Of a DNA stretch of 64,000 nt, positions 23,145-35,761 are shown in pieces (the first letter of the stretch is position 1; each line of letters begins with the position of its first letter). A program made the position numbers and the translations under genes. The notes under the pieces were generated by a model. The model worked only from the letters and a program-made list of their open reading frames with translations. It was not told where the DNA came from and ran no database searches. The DNA is from Ulota crispa. Its lineage: Eukaryota; Streptophyta; Bryopsida; Orthotrichales; Orthotrichaceae. The stretch lies in assembly GCA_963920765.1 (NCBI GenBank), contig OY987244.1, forward strand, positions 30,174,358 to 30,238,357, in the 5' to 3' direction.

Positions 23145-24916
23145 GGGTATGTTCAGATTTGGTGTTAAGAGTGGTAGTAGCTAAGGATAATTAGATGCAT
23201 TTGGACACATCTTTGGATTGTATTTATATTGCTAATATCCCTCCTAGTGTGAACACATTATTAGATAAGACAACATCTAGAAATTTTTAACCTTAGTTTG
23301 TGTTTTTATTTAGTGTTGGAATTTAGGACTACCTATGATGGAACTTCATTAGCTTTGGCCCCTTGCTACCTTTATATTTTCATCATATTCACTTTGAGAG
23401 GGTCTTTTCTTTCCATGATAAAATATTAAGGGATGTAGTATTGACAAACTTAAGTGGTTTTTTGCAATGTTCTAGGTGTTGACCTTCTTAATAGTTGGTC
23501 TTTTGTTAAATTGTTGTATTCCTTAATAGATATTAGAAGCTTGAGGGACTTGTTTTGCTTCAATCACATATGTTTCACTTTGTTTTGGATTGTAATGTTT
23601 ATTGGCATTTCCTCCTCAAAAATCATTCACATGTCATTTTTTGGTCCAAATCATGAAATGCTTGAAATATATCTAAGACATAGTTTATTGCATATTGATT
23701 TGAGAAAATCCCTAACTTTTGTGTGTTTAATGTTGGAAAAGAAGAAGGTTTGAGTTGATGAGTATACAATTTGTTCTTGATAGCTTAATCCTTAAATCAT
23801 CTTTTTAAAATCTTCTTTGGAAAGTCTTGACTCTTGAACTATAGTGGTTCTTGATAAAAGAGAAAAGAAAAGCATAGTCAACTATTGCAGTGAGCAAATG
23901 TGAATATTCCATCACATGGATTTACAATTTTAACAGCAAGCTATGTGAACTTGATGTGCGTTTAAGATTTACATAAAACAGGGTTATTTTTGTAAACCAG
24001 CAAAGCTCAAAATATTTGGCAACAAATCAACTAGATCTTTTGAAACAATGCTACACAAAAAAATGGCTCATTAGAAAAAATGAGGAAGTGGTACGATCCT
24101 TAAACCAATATTATTTTGTGTCTAAAGAATAACAAACAAAACATGCAATCATTTTGATTTATGGATAGTATTTTGAAGTTGATATATAAAAGTTACAATG
24201 TCTAACAATGTGACATAAATAATGCTAATTTATCCTAATGTCCAAATTCCTTTTAAGAGTATAGTTAGAAATTCCATTTGAATCACAAGAACCTAAACAT
24301 CTCACCTCTCCTATCATGTAGTTGCATTCTTGACATTGGACATTTGTAATTACTCTATTTGAGTATCAGGAAAGATCAACTAGGCATCACAATAAAAAAC
24401 GCTTCCAATAACATCAAACATTTTGTTCAATAAAACTTATGGACAGTTTCCTAAAGATATGGAGTTAATAATAAGGAATTGTCTAGAGAATATTACTCAA
24501 GATAAGTGGTTTGTTGGTTAAACACCTAAACTTGCATGTTAAGAATAGTTGTCAATCAACAAAACTGTTCTATCTATGCGTGGTTTTCAAATTGCTGTGT
24601 TGAAGCTCAATTCTTCTCAACAAAACAATAATATTGTCAATTGGCTTTAATTTACAATATTGGCACTTTTCAAGATGAGTACCTTGAAAGACACTAGTAC
24701 TAGCCTTGATTTTTAGAGCTATATCCAACTGCATATCACAAATTCTATAATTTGAATTGTTACATTATAATGAAATTAATATTTAGCACTCAAGAGCTTG
24801 CTAAAGCCCTTAACATTGTTTTTTTGGCAACATAGCAATTTTGGGCAATTCACTAAAAACAGGTTTTTCATTTTTTTTCTTTGAAATTTTCACACATGAT
24901 GTGTCCCAAGAGTAGC
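23145..24916. other. AT-rich spacer, no gene seen
   Basis: No recognisable coding exon, RNA gene or structured repeat was found. The 99-codon frame at 23454-23753 has no family resemblance and is unsupported. Confidence 0.4.
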
Positions 24917-25010
24917 TTAATCCCTAAGCATCTAGGGGGTAATTGTGGATACATGGGGTTTTGTGTATTTGCGGGGACAAAAAACATCCTCTTGGACGTT
25001 TAGGGGTTAA
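24917..25010. mobile_element. Very short TTAA-bounded unit, copy C
   Basis: 94 bases between TTAA tetranucleotides, termini TCCCTAAGCATC and GACGTTTAGGGG. Its right TTAA (25007-25010) is also the left TTAA of the next element. Confidence 0.45.
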
Positions 25011-26464
25011 CCCCTAAAGCTTGAAGGATGTTGTAGAGAAAAACAAGACCAAAATTGCCTTTTTGATGATATTTTTAAAAATAAAATAAAAACTTTTTTT
25101 TTTGAGTTTCAACCATACAAGAAGTGTAATATACAAGTAAGGCAATGTGTGAAAAAAAAATTTAGCCCATTTGACAACGTGGATTTGTAAGGTTATAATG
25201 TTTGAAGTGAGAAAAACAACTACATTTCATTCTTGCTAAACAAGGTTAGTAGACTTCAAGCCCTCCTAAAGTAAAGTTTTTGCTCTACACAAAAACAAGA
25301 TTTTTGACCATTCACAAGTATATGATGTTAGGTCATCTTCAATCCACCACGCAAAAAGGCCCATTATACCAAGCCTGATCTATTAATAGCAAGTAGTTCA
25401 TCACATAAAAATTACATGATTTGAAGGGCATGAAAACTTGTATTTTGAAAATGCAACAAAATTTTGGTTTGGACATTGCATGATTTAGATACTTCACATC
25501 AAATGGAAACTAAATCCCAAAAAACTAGAGGCCTCTCCAATTCAAGCCCAAATAAATAAATTTTAGTAAAGGGGTCTCTATTATTGCTCTCCCTTTACTA
25601 AAATTTATTTATTTAGGCTTGATTTGGAGAGGCCTCTAAGTTTTTTGGAATTTAGCTTACATTTGATGTGATGTTTCTAAATCATGAAATGTCCAAACCA
25701 AAATTTTATTGCATTTTCAAAATACAAGTTTTCATGCCCTTCAAATCATGTAATTTTTATGTGATGAACTAGTTGCTATCAATAGATTAGGCTTGGTATA
25801 CTGGGCCTTTTTGCCAGGTGGATGCCCTTAGGTTTGCTCATGAAAAAATTTAGAAGCAAATATAGAATCTAGCTTGTTCTTAATCACCTTGCAATGCAAG
25901 GAGCTTCAGTGAATCGGCAATACACTAGTCATTTTTTCATGATTTCTTGTGCAATGAAGAAGTCTTCTATTTGAAATCTAAACGGTGAAAAGTTAGAGGC
26001 AAATATTTGAAATTTGTGAAAAAAGTTTCAATGACTTGAATTTATGGAATACAAGACAATAAAACTTGAAGTTAGAAGAAACTATTTTTTCTTGAAACTA
26101 CCCAAACATAGTTAGTAAAGCTTGACTCCTCTTAGAATGTGATTTGAGAGCTCAATTCTTTTTTTTTACAACTATATATACGGTTTTATTAGTTGCATAC
26201 ATGCCTAATTTCAAAAGCTAATAAGAGTTTTAGCATAAGATTCTCCAAAGATGTCCAAACTGCCCAAGGTGCCCAAATTCTTTTGGGCAACATAACTTTT
26301 CACTCCAACATCCAATCAAAGTTTTTTTTTCACATAAAGGTGTTAATTGTGTGCACAATTGTGTGCACTTTGTCTCTAAATTTCAGAAACATCCACCAAA
26401 AATCAACCTTGTAGAACCTACCCAAACTTTCAACTTGAACAAACAACTGTGCTTTAGGGGTTAA
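25007..26464. mobile_element. TTAA-bounded element with internal hairpin, copy D
   Basis: Left TTAA-CCCCTAAAGC, right GCTTTAGGGG-TTAA (26461-26464), perfect 10-base inverted termini. The interior contains the long hairpin 25341-25823, probably a separate insertion. Confidence 0.6.
25341..25823. repeat. Long hairpin: 230-base arms, 17-base loop
   Basis: The arms 25341-25573 and 25591-25823 are inverted copies with few mismatches (ttttagtaaaggg against ccctttactaaaa at the loop; gaggcctctccaa, catgatttgaagggcatgaa and aaaaaggccca further out). A transcript would form a near-perfect duplex, a possible small-RNA precursor. Confidence 0.8.
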
Positions 26465-26724
26465 AGGTCCAACAATTTTCATCATTTTTGATTTCATGGT
26501 TCAAAAGTTATTGCATGATATGTAGTTTTCTTTGCTTGTCAAGGAGTCTGGATAGCTCAAAGAACTTTTTTTTAATTACTTTTTTTAATTACCTTTTTAA
26601 ATTCTTGTTTGAAATTGGTCATTTGGATTTATATGTATAAGAAGCTTTGAATCATTCAAATTCAATTAATGAGATGAAAACAATGAGGAGTTTTAGTTTG
26701 CGGGTAGGTACAATAGAACTCCTC
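26465..26724 (-). mobile_element. Truncated copy of the long TTAA-bounded family
   Basis: aagctttgaatcattcaa followed by tcaatgagatgaaa-type sequence and aatgaggagtttt (26640-26705) matches the interior of copies F and J. It is cut off where mitochondrial-type sequence begins. Confidence 0.5.
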
Positions 26725-26852
26725 TAATCTAATATGCTTGGCTGCCATGTTATTATGTGACTACATTGGCCAAGCATATGAGGGTCTTCAGGGCACAAAT
26801 CCTTTTTTTCTAAAAAAGAAGTAAAAAAATAACAGAAGATATGAAAAAAGAG

Positions 26853-26887
26853 GAGCCGTATGATAGGCAACTATCACATACGGTTCT
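26853..26887 (+). ncRNA. Group II intron domain V (mitochondrial origin)
   Basis: GAGCCGTATGATAG, a GCAA tetraloop, then CTATCACATACGGTTCT: the canonical domain V hairpin with the AGC catalytic triad, a GNRA loop and a small bulge. It belongs to an intron interrupting atp9 and is non-functional here as a fragment. Confidence 0.85.
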
Positions 26888-26888
26888 A

Positions 26889-26903
26889 TTGGGGGGGGGG
26901 GGG
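26889..26903. repeat. Poly(G) run
   Basis: A run of about 14 G between domain V and the atp9 exon, in the domain VI position. It may be slippage or an assembly artefact. Confidence 0.6.
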
Positions 26904-27105
26904 TTGTGCATCATAGGTACCTTCTTATTGCTACGAAGGGCGATATGAAAATAACCCCCCTATCCAACCTCATTCTGTTATGCAAAATCCATCATTAGCT
27001 AAGCAATTATTTGGCTATGCCATCTTAGGTTTTGCTTTAACAGAAACTATTGCTTTGTTTGCCTTAATGATGGCCTTTTTGATCTTGTTTGTTTTTTAAT
27101 TTTTT

Positions 27106-28627
27106 GGTGCTACAATTCTTTGGGGGTAGGTGGGTACAATGGTTTGTGGAAATTATAGTGGGATAGGTAGTGTTGGAATATGTGAGATATTAGTTTAGAG
27201 TTCTACTGTATGGAACAAACGCTTGAAAACTGTGGTCTAATGGTATTTGTGCAATTTCTGAAAAACCAGGGGTATCTATACTATGGCAAACTTCAGGGGT
27301 ATCTTTGAAATTTTCTATGTTAAAATAATCTACAGTACACTACAATTTTTCCAAAGTGCTCATTCAAGGTTTGCCTAGCCTCGAATATTCAGAAGCTGAT
27401 TTAACTTAGGCAAGAACAAGCACTCATCAATATTGCAAACAAAGTCAGATTTGAATGTTACCTGGTCTATTATTTCCCACTTTGAATGATTACTTAAAAA
27501 AATTGTTAACACTACTATAAAATTTGACTTTCAATCAGATAAGAGCAGTCCATGGTATTTTACAGCTTCAGAAAGTCACATTCCTGCAATTGTGAAAAAT
27601 GCTTCAACTGTCGCAATTAGCACTCTGTTCTTCAGCACAGTTGACATGCATCTTTCACCCATTCTAGAAAGGAGTCTTAGATGTGCTCAAGTAGTTCTGT
27701 GAGAATGTCTGTGCCAGTGTCTCGTGGCACCATAAAAGTGACCTCAATGTTGACATCAATACAAGAAAACATCATTTTTACAAGCAAGGAAGTCTGATAT
27801 ATAGAAATTACATAAATTGATATGTTTCGACGATATGCCCATTTTGGTACCCCTTATTGAGGACCTCAAGAGTCTGACAAACATTGGGCAAGAAATTACA
27901 AAAAGTATGAAATAGACAACTCCAAGATTAACAATAGAGTATTTGGGCATAAAACAACCGCGTGTTCTAGGGTTGTGGCAAATTATTCAAACCTAGATCA
28001 GATTCGGTAATGGTTAAACTAACCATCCGCATTGTCTGCGAATACTAGGTTCTATCGCCTAGTGTCACTGGCAGCATTGCCACAACCTTTCTCATACATC
28101 TCTAGCACCTGAATCGCACATGATTTTCAGGGCGGCCGTGTCAGTTCCTAAACAGACAGGGAAGAGTAGAAGACCTAGCCAGCAAAAGCCCACTCCACCA
28201 GCAGCGGCACAAGCTTGGTCAACATTGTGTTAGCACTTGCTTTCCGTAAATGGCAGCCACAAATGATGGATGGCAACTTTGAGCACAGCAGATAATGATA
28301 CCTACGGCCCAAAAGGGATGTCTGCAATCCAAAATCGGTTGCAATCCAGTATACAGTTTTCACGTATAGGGAGTCAGATCTCCCTCCTTGCCAGTCTGCA
28401 GAACAATAGCGCTCATGAATCAATGTTTTTGGTAGCAACACCCACTGCAGTCCTAGGAGATTGTTTTCCAATATATAAGACATCTTAAATTGGACTAATG
28501 CAGGCATTCAGACGATTGATGGTGGATAGTTCTATTTACTTTCCATGAAAGTTTACTCGTAAAATCGCTAAAATCATGCCGACAGAACGACCAAAGATAG
28601 AAAAGAATCAGATTCTCAATACCTTAA
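27106..28627. other. PEPC downstream region with repeat fragment
   Basis: 27233-27325 matches one arm of the foldback at 41485-41800 (atttgtgcaatttctgaaaa, aggggtatctatac, tggcaaactt). The rest, down to the PEPC stop, includes its 3' UTR; no separate gene is supported. Confidence 0.45.
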
Positions 28628-31600
28628 TTATCCTGTGTTTTGGATACCAGCGGCGATACCCTTCATGGTGAGAATCAGAGTATCTTCAAGCCCTGGGGGG
28701 AATTCCGTTGTAGGATTCAACCCAACCAACTCCACGGCACGCCTGGGCGATTTGGGCACTTCCTCAGGCTGACCGTTCTGAAGAGCGCAATATTGAGAGC
28801 TCTGGTCACGCATTTTCTTCAGCACTAGGGCTTGCTGAACATTGAGAGCAGTAATATAGGGCTCTCGAAGTCGCAGACGTTGTTTCAGAGTGGGGTTGCC
28901 TTGTAAAATATCCTCATGGCCTGCAACCTGTATAATTTAAAGTTCGCATTTCGCGGCATTAGATTGTTGATCGTCCAAGAACTAGTGAACTTAGGCATCT
29001 TCCGTCGCTCAGAAATATGCACATAATATCCATCAAAGTGCACAAAAATTAGGTCCTTCGTAACCAAGTTCCAAGAACTGGTTCTTAATAGCAAACTACA
29101 AACCAGAAGTTTTATAATAGTAATTGCTTGTGATAACTCGTACCCTCAGAAGAAAGTCTCTTGTCTCGTTGTACTTGTGTCTCAGCTCGTCTCCAAGCGG
29201 CTTCAGCTCGTCCGATACAAGCAAGTTATCATACAGAGCAGCGATGCGAGGATCACCCTTTGCGAACACCATCTCCACTAAATCGATAGTCACGCGGAAA
29301 AAGGGCCACTGGTTGTACATCCGACGGAGGATGGCAATATTTCTGGGATCAGTCAGCAGTACCTCTTTCAGAGCAGATCCAAGGCCTAGCCAAACAGGAA
29401 GATGAAATCGTGTCTGCGTCCAAGCAAAAATCCAGGGGATAGCTCGGAGTGACTCAATGCCTCCACTTGGTTTGCGTTTGGAAGGACGACTTCCAATGTT
29501 CATGCGCCCATACTCCAACTCCGGTGTAGCCTGTTCAACATAAAAAGGAATGTATGTAACACAGTCAAACAGGATACTTGATTCCAAGATGAACAAAAGT
29601 ACAATACAATGGTCACAAACAATGATAAATTATTCGGAAGTCGATGATAGGAATTGCTAAGAAAAGTTCTACGTACACAAAAGTCTCAGCTAATAAGAGT
29701 CATAAAGCTGTAGGTAAACCGTCCTCAGGTACTCACCGCACGGAAATACTCCACAAACTTCGGGTTCTGAAATACAATAGAGCGGTACTCCTTAGTAGAT
29801 GCTATAGCCATCCTGTCCATGATCTCTCTCCATTCGGGTTTTGGAGAGATCGGAGGGTGCATTCCATGCTCCAGGGTAGCTGCTGTGAAACGCTGCAATG
29901 TCCTGAAGCAAAGATGTTCTTCTCCAAAAGACTGTTCAATAACCTCCCCTTGGATTGTCACCCGCAATGAACCATTAATTGTATCCGGAGGTTGAGATAA
30001 AATAGCAAGATGTGTTGGGCCTCCACCCCTACCCACGGTGCCTCCCCGACCGTGAAACATAGTCAGACGAACTCCATACTGCTTGGCAACTTTCACCAAA
30101 TCCTCCTGTGCTTTGAACATTTGCCAAGCTGCTGACAGGCGCCCTGCGTCTTTTCCTGAGTCCGAGTACCCAATCATAACCTGAAAACAGATATCAGTGG
30201 AATGAAATGAGTATTCAAAATGGATGTGCTCAAAAGTGGTGCATTTCGATCATACAATTATGAGTGTGGATAGACTTTGGTCAACGTTAAATTCTTCAAA
30301 CAGGAAATCTCAGAACAGGTGCACGCAGAAAAGTAGAATACAAAGGCTATAACCTACCTCTTGCTTCCCATTTATGCGATCCAGATACCAGTCAATCGAA
30401 AAAAGGCGTGACAGGGCCGCTGGGGCAGCTTCTAAATCAGCCAACTTCTCAAACAACGGCACCACGCGCAGTGGCTTTGGAACACGACATTCGCGTTGCA
30501 AAAGCTCCACTACTAGTACATCTGATGGCGCTGTTGCCATAGAAATGACATAAGCTCCAAAGCAATCTGATGGTAGCTCAGCAACCACTTTGAAAGTGTC
30601 TAAAACATCCTTAATTTCCTCCGTCATTGGTAGGTCGGCTCCAAAAAGAGGACGCTTCCCACGAAGTTCGGTGAGGAGCCATTCCTGTAATATTTGGTAG
30701 CTATCAGTCATTAAGCACCATGTTGCAATGATCGGGGAAAAACTTCCAATGCATACTCCGCTCTTCCACTATACCTTCATATCATTTGCTCCTAATCTAC
30801 AGAACACATCCGTGTGAAGGAACATACCTGACGTTGCTCTTCCGACCAATTGCGATAGGAACCAATGCCAAGAAAACTGGTGATAGCATCCATAACATCG
30901 GTGTGACGGTCAGACTCTTGCCGAATATCTAACTTCACCAGGCTCAACCCAAAGCATGAAACTTGACGCATGAAGTCCAAAAGACTACCATCAGCAATGG
31001 GTTTGTCTCCAGTCTCGCTAAGCGACCTGTGGCACAATTCTAGTGGCTCCAGTATCTGTAATAAGAGTGAAGGAAGGAAGCATGAATACAGACTTTTGGA
31101 AAAGCAGCCTCTGGTGACAATTCTGGCCAACCATGTCTTGATAATTCCGTCATCAAGTGAAATGTGAACTAGAGAAACTTGTTCTTGCGAGCTCGGTGCA
31201 ATATGAGATACAAGAACGACACTATTGGCACCCAACTGCTGCTAACCATATTTGAATAAATCCTTGATAGAATCTGCAATAATCATATTCTGAATGCAAA
31301 CTTGACCTAACAATAAATAGGTAAGAAAAAAATTTGATACCTGTGAAGCATCAGTGAACGTATCCTCAATAGGAATATCGCTCTTGCCAGTGGCCAACAT
31401 CTGCCGCATACGTTCACGTGTGTTGTACAATTTGTCACGCATGTCCCCCAACAACACCCTAAACGGTTCATTGGCTGGAATTTGCTTCCAGAATTCTGAT
31501 TCAGACCAGACACCACACCTTAGATAATTAGGAATGTGATTGTCAATATGCGACAGAAACTATCCAAAAGATTACCCACCCACGAGAAACATGGAATCGA

Positions 31601-34552
31601 GAACAGTATCATTCCAATCGTCTATGGAGATAGCGTTCCGGTCAGCAAGTACCAATATAATGTTTAGCCTCCTTTCGTTGAAGAGACTCAATTTTCGATA
31701 CTCGTTCTTTCAGCTCATCACTACACCGCCACATCGACAGCTACAAAATGCACCTTAAAGTCAGTTTCACTAGCTCATTCATTCCAACGAAATTTGCAAA
31801 TGCGGTTTACGCATAATAGTTCTCAAAAATTCAAATCCACTATTCCTATGTTCAGTTTTCCTTCCATAGAGGCAGAACTCTTTTGAAATAACAACAAAGG
31901 GCGTATGTCGTGCAAGAGTTTGGGAACCTCGAACATGAGATCTTCAATCTGTGTAAAATAAAGGTTGGCTGCCATCAGCCGAGCCAGCAGGCAGACATCT
32001 CTCGTAACCTCTGGCGTCACACGTGGGTTACCTGTTATAAACCAACAAAATTTAAAGTAAGTAACATCACCAACCTGCGGAGGGACCTGTAACGCACACT
32101 AAACAGCGGGTCCAGTTGACAAAGTAATGGAACAAACTAAACCTCTGAATGAACAATATACTCAATCTCGTGAGTTCTCGAGAATAACTGAACTTTTGGC
32201 TCAGGTTAACAAACACCCCAGGGTCACACTTTAGCTCTTGCAAGCTCTGATGAGAAATCAACAAGACAACACCACAGGCCAATCCTAAGAAAATTGGTCA
32301 CTTGAAAACGTCAAGTCACCCTCTACCTCGGCGGTTTACGAACAAACTGCCGTCGTAACTCTAGTTTACGTCTGATACAGATATGATCAAATGCAACGAT
32401 CGGCATACTTCTGCTACCCATACCTTTTGACCTTTATAGTGATTGTTTTAGCGTAACTGGATCATTCAATCACAATTGGCCGGCGTTCAAGAGACATCAC
32501 AGACCAAAGGTAAATGTGAAAAGTTATCCCCGGTGTAGTATCAACGATATGGTCAGACTACATGTGTCGCCTCTCCTTCCTACATCATAGATATAGGAAT
32601 AGATTGTAAAACATGAACAAACAGAATTTGTTATTTTCAAAGCTGAGTATAACACATGCTAACAGCGTACAGGATAATATCGGATCAGCCAAGGATTACC
32701 GTCGCGGTCACCACCCATCCAAGAAGAAAACTGGATAAGAGTAACATTGTGAGGTAGACGCTCCTTGACGCCAATTCCCTTCAATGCGGTATCAACACGA
32801 CGTAAAAACTTGGGAAGACCGTTCCATATGGTCTCATGGAAATAACTCATGCCAGCACGCATCTCATCCTGAGGTGTAGGTTGTGATCGCCGAATCTCAT
32901 CAGTACGAAAGGCTGCTTGAATCTGCCAAAAATAGCAACTATCAGAAATCTTATTACTCAAGCCCGAAAGACTATAAATTTACCATCGGTCAGATCTCTT
33001 GAGATAAAACCTTTACACTTACAGGTCGGTGAAGGTCGATTAGTGACTTCTAGGTCGAGCTACAAACAAGACTTTGAGATCTATCATTTGTAACTCAAAT
33101 ATTAACGCACCTCTCGTTGGAGACTTTCATCCAGCTCCTTCTTCTCGTCGGGTAATATGTCTTTCTGGTACATTTCCGATAGGCAGCTTCGGATGCTGCC
33201 AAATTCACCCACCCGTCAAGGTTAAAGCAGTGATGAAGAAACTCGAAAAACTCAATAGACAAAAACAGGGAATAAAATAATAAATGTACGGCCTCTATGG
33301 CTTAAGTGCATGACAGTGAGCCGGCGTACACACTAACGATTCTTGCTTTGCAATGCAAGTTCCATCGAAAGAGACGATAGCTTTTGGATATCACCCGACT
33401 TATCCTTTCACAAGCACACCTATCAAGAGATATCAAAGTACACTTGCTACAAAGGAAATTCAAGAAAAATATCTGTGCACAACTATACTTTAAGCACAAA
33501 TCACGTCGCGTACCGAGAATGCTTCTGAAGGAGGGACCGACGAACGGATTGAGTGGGATGCGCTGTCAACACCAAGTCCACAGTCTGGTCCTTCAATGCC
33601 TCATAAATCTCCTTCGGAGTTTTTTTCATTTGTTTCACCAGACGCTGAAATGTCTCCTCCATATCCGATTCGGTCAAGGCACTGTTCTCATCTCCAATGT
33701 CACCTTTCTTTGCATTTGAAACACGCCGTCTGTATGCGATTTGGACCTCCTCAGCCAAGTTCCCAAGATTAAGCATGTGCGAGAACGAACTAGCCACCAC
33801 GATGTTATCACCGGGATCGAGTTTATTGAACTGATCTACGAGCATCTGAAGCTTAGCCACGTCACCTCGACCATCATTCTTAGAATACAGGCCCGCCAGT
33901 TCATACAAATTCTGAATCTGCAAAGAAGAGAAGCGCTTGTCAGCACTCAGAAATTCAAGCTCTGCGTTTCACCAATCCAACGAAGATACTTGCAGCGTGC
34001 CAAACCAAAAATACTTTACCGTAAGGTCTTGCATTATTTTACAGTATTTTCTCCCCTTCAACTGTAGTTACTTCCAGTATACAAGGAAAGTTCTCCAAGT
34101 TTTAACGCCTGGAAGACGTTGCATTGAGCCAACTTTACACAGTAAAATTTACACTAACAGCACAAATTTCGCAAGCAACAAACCTACACCTGAACTTCCT
34201 AAAACATACACGACGGATCTACAAGCGTCATTCAAATCAAAATCCGCACTGCTTCACTTAAGAATCACATCACATCAAGACCGAACTGAGCACGTACAAG
34301 TACCCGCTCAGTCGCAATGGACTACTCCCTCGCCAATTTTAACAAACAAATAACGCTACTGCAGATCAAACACCAATGTTCCCCTGCAGTTACCTTGTCC
34401 TTGAGTTCGACGCTATGCAGATCCTCGAGAACGTCGAGGAACCGATCCAGAAGCAGCGCATCGTATTCAATCAGCTTGTCATCCTCCGAGACTCTTTTCG
34501 GCACAAGCAGCCGCATCTGAGCGTCAATAGACGCCATCTTTTGTAACATCAT
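28628..34552 (-). CDS. PPC: Plant-type phosphoenolpyruvate carboxylase, 12 coding exons
   Basis: Coding exons: 34394-34552, 33514-33917, 33111-33195, 32700-32922, 31928-32031, 31653-31740, 31341-31495, 30828-31055, 30358-30684, 29737-30180, 29144-29530 and 28628-28927. All introns are GT-AG and the exons join to 967 codons plus stop. The enzyme carboxylates PEP with bicarbonate to oxaloacetate in the cytosol. Seen: catalytic His173 in [35 protein letters not shown] (exon 10), the [20 protein letters not shown] block (exon 11) and the plant-type C-terminus QNTG. Starting at ATG 34552 keeps Lys at -3 of the phosphoserine motif ([11 protein letters not shown], Ser8); starting at 34537 would remove it. 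Ala775 (in IFAWTQTR) and Arg885 correspond to C3-type states of the positions that change in C4 enzymes. Confidence 0.97.
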
Positions 34553-34559
34553 CTTGAAA

Positions 34560-34665
34560 ACTCTCTCTCAAACCGTTCCGCCTTTCAAACCAACTCAATC
34601 TCCAACCACCTCCTCCTCCTCCTTCTCTCTCTCACTCTCTCTCTCTCACTTCTAACCTCACCTCC
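34560..34665 (-). promoter_or_regulatory. GA-rich leader of PEPC
   Basis: The transcript leader would be dominated by GA repeats (tctctctcactctctctctc on the plus strand). GA/CT tracts near start sites are common in plant core promoters and leaders. Confidence 0.55.
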
Positions 34666-34678
34666 TCTGCAGCTCCTC

Positions 34679-34684
34679 TTTATA
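34679..34684 (-). promoter_or_regulatory. TATA box of PEPC
   Basis: TATAAA in the context GCTATAAAGAGG, about 130 bases upstream of the start codon and immediately before the GA-rich leader. Confidence 0.65.
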
Positions 34685-34699
34685 GCATCAGCTGTCCAA

Positions 34700-35761
34700 C
34701 CGCATCAAAAGCAAAATTAGCAAAAAGAAATTACAAACAAAAAATCCTTCACGCAAGCCGCCCTCTCACAACAGTACGGACAAACACCTCCTCCTCCTCT
34801 CTCCCGAAGCTGACAACTTCCGATCCGCTTTTAGAATGATGCCGTCCGCACTGGAACCAAAAAGAAGCAGCCAGCGAGCTCTCTCCAAAATTAAGAAACG
34901 GAAGATGTTAACTTAACATCAACATCAAACCAAAACTAAATAGAAATAGCCAAAAGCAGCAATACTCTCTCACAAGAGCAAGAAAACAGAGGAATATCGA
35001 TCGCTGTACTTGAAACTTCGATACAAAAAAGGCAAATCGGCAAAATGCGAGTAAGCTTAACGAATAACGAGTTTCGGTCCACACAATGCGAGGCAACTCC
35101 CCCTCCACACAATAAGCTGCTTAAGTTTTAAAGCCAAAGCAGAGCAACTCTCCCGGTGGCGGGCCAAGGGCAAAAAACAAACAGAACGAAGCTACTTTCA
35201 AGTCCAAAGTCCAAACCCTTGCAGAAAAGATTTGTCTCGAGCATCGAGCTTCTCGCAACAGCAACAACAACTGCACCTCCGGAGATTATGTCCGTCCGAC
35301 CGTCAGCAGCTGTTGTTACACAACATTTGTTCAAACCATCCATCAACCACCCTGCATGATGCTGCTACTGCTGCTGTTGCTGTTGCTTTGCGCTTTGCTT
35401 GGCTACCCTCGGGAAGCGCAGTCGGGAATATTCCTTTAGATTCTTCGAGATGCTGTACCGGTGGCACTAGAGGCAGCAGCACTGAGCATACCCGTCTGTG
35501 ACTCTGTGTAACTTACATAAAAAGACTTAAGTTACAATAGAATAAGCTTAGAAGTCGAGAAATGTAGCTTTTGAAGCGTCAACAGGAACTCCATTTTTAA
35601 GCTTTTGTGTGCAGTGGCCAGCTCCAGATGGTGTACCATATTTTGTGCATGTAGTGGTTTTCTCTAATTTTTGCTGGATCTTTAAGTTAAACTATTCTTA
35701 TTAGTTTAGAACTGCTTGACAATTATTGGTTTGGTGAACGTAGCGTTTAATTGCTTGGTGA
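34700..35761. other. PEPC promoter region and flank
   Basis: Higher GC and free of recognisable transposons. Short frames on both strands have no family resemblance. No other gene is supported. Confidence 0.4.

Larger units (their letters stand above)
26725..27105 (+). pseudogene. atp9: NUMT: mitochondrial group II intron end plus last exon of atp9
   Basis: Nuclear copy of mitochondrial DNA. 26971-27099 encodes 42 residues, [20 protein letters not shown] and then [22 protein letters not shown] with a TAA stop, the C-terminal helix of ATP synthase subunit 9 (subunit c). It is open and nearly identical to the usual protein; VMQN replaces the usual VARN through changes of the CpG-decay type (GCGCGA to ATGCAA). 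Directly upstream lies a group II intron end (domain V at 26853-26887), and an inverted pair at about 26729-26743 and 26770-26781. The first exons are absent, so no functional product is expected. The exact insertion edges are unclear. Confidence 0.85.

Noticed and set aside
26725-27105. Possibility that the whole window is organellar
   Set aside because: Only this short segment is mitochondrial; flanks carry nuclear transposons and spliceosomal-intron genes.
28175-28507. 110-codon minus-strand frame downstream of PEPC
   Set aside because: Most likely PEPC 3' UTR; no family motif seen.
34394-34537. PEPC start at the ATG at 34537 (MASIDAQ)
   Set aside because: The upstream in-frame ATG at 34552 has a suitable context and keeps the basic residue of the phosphorylation motif; the downstream start remains possible.
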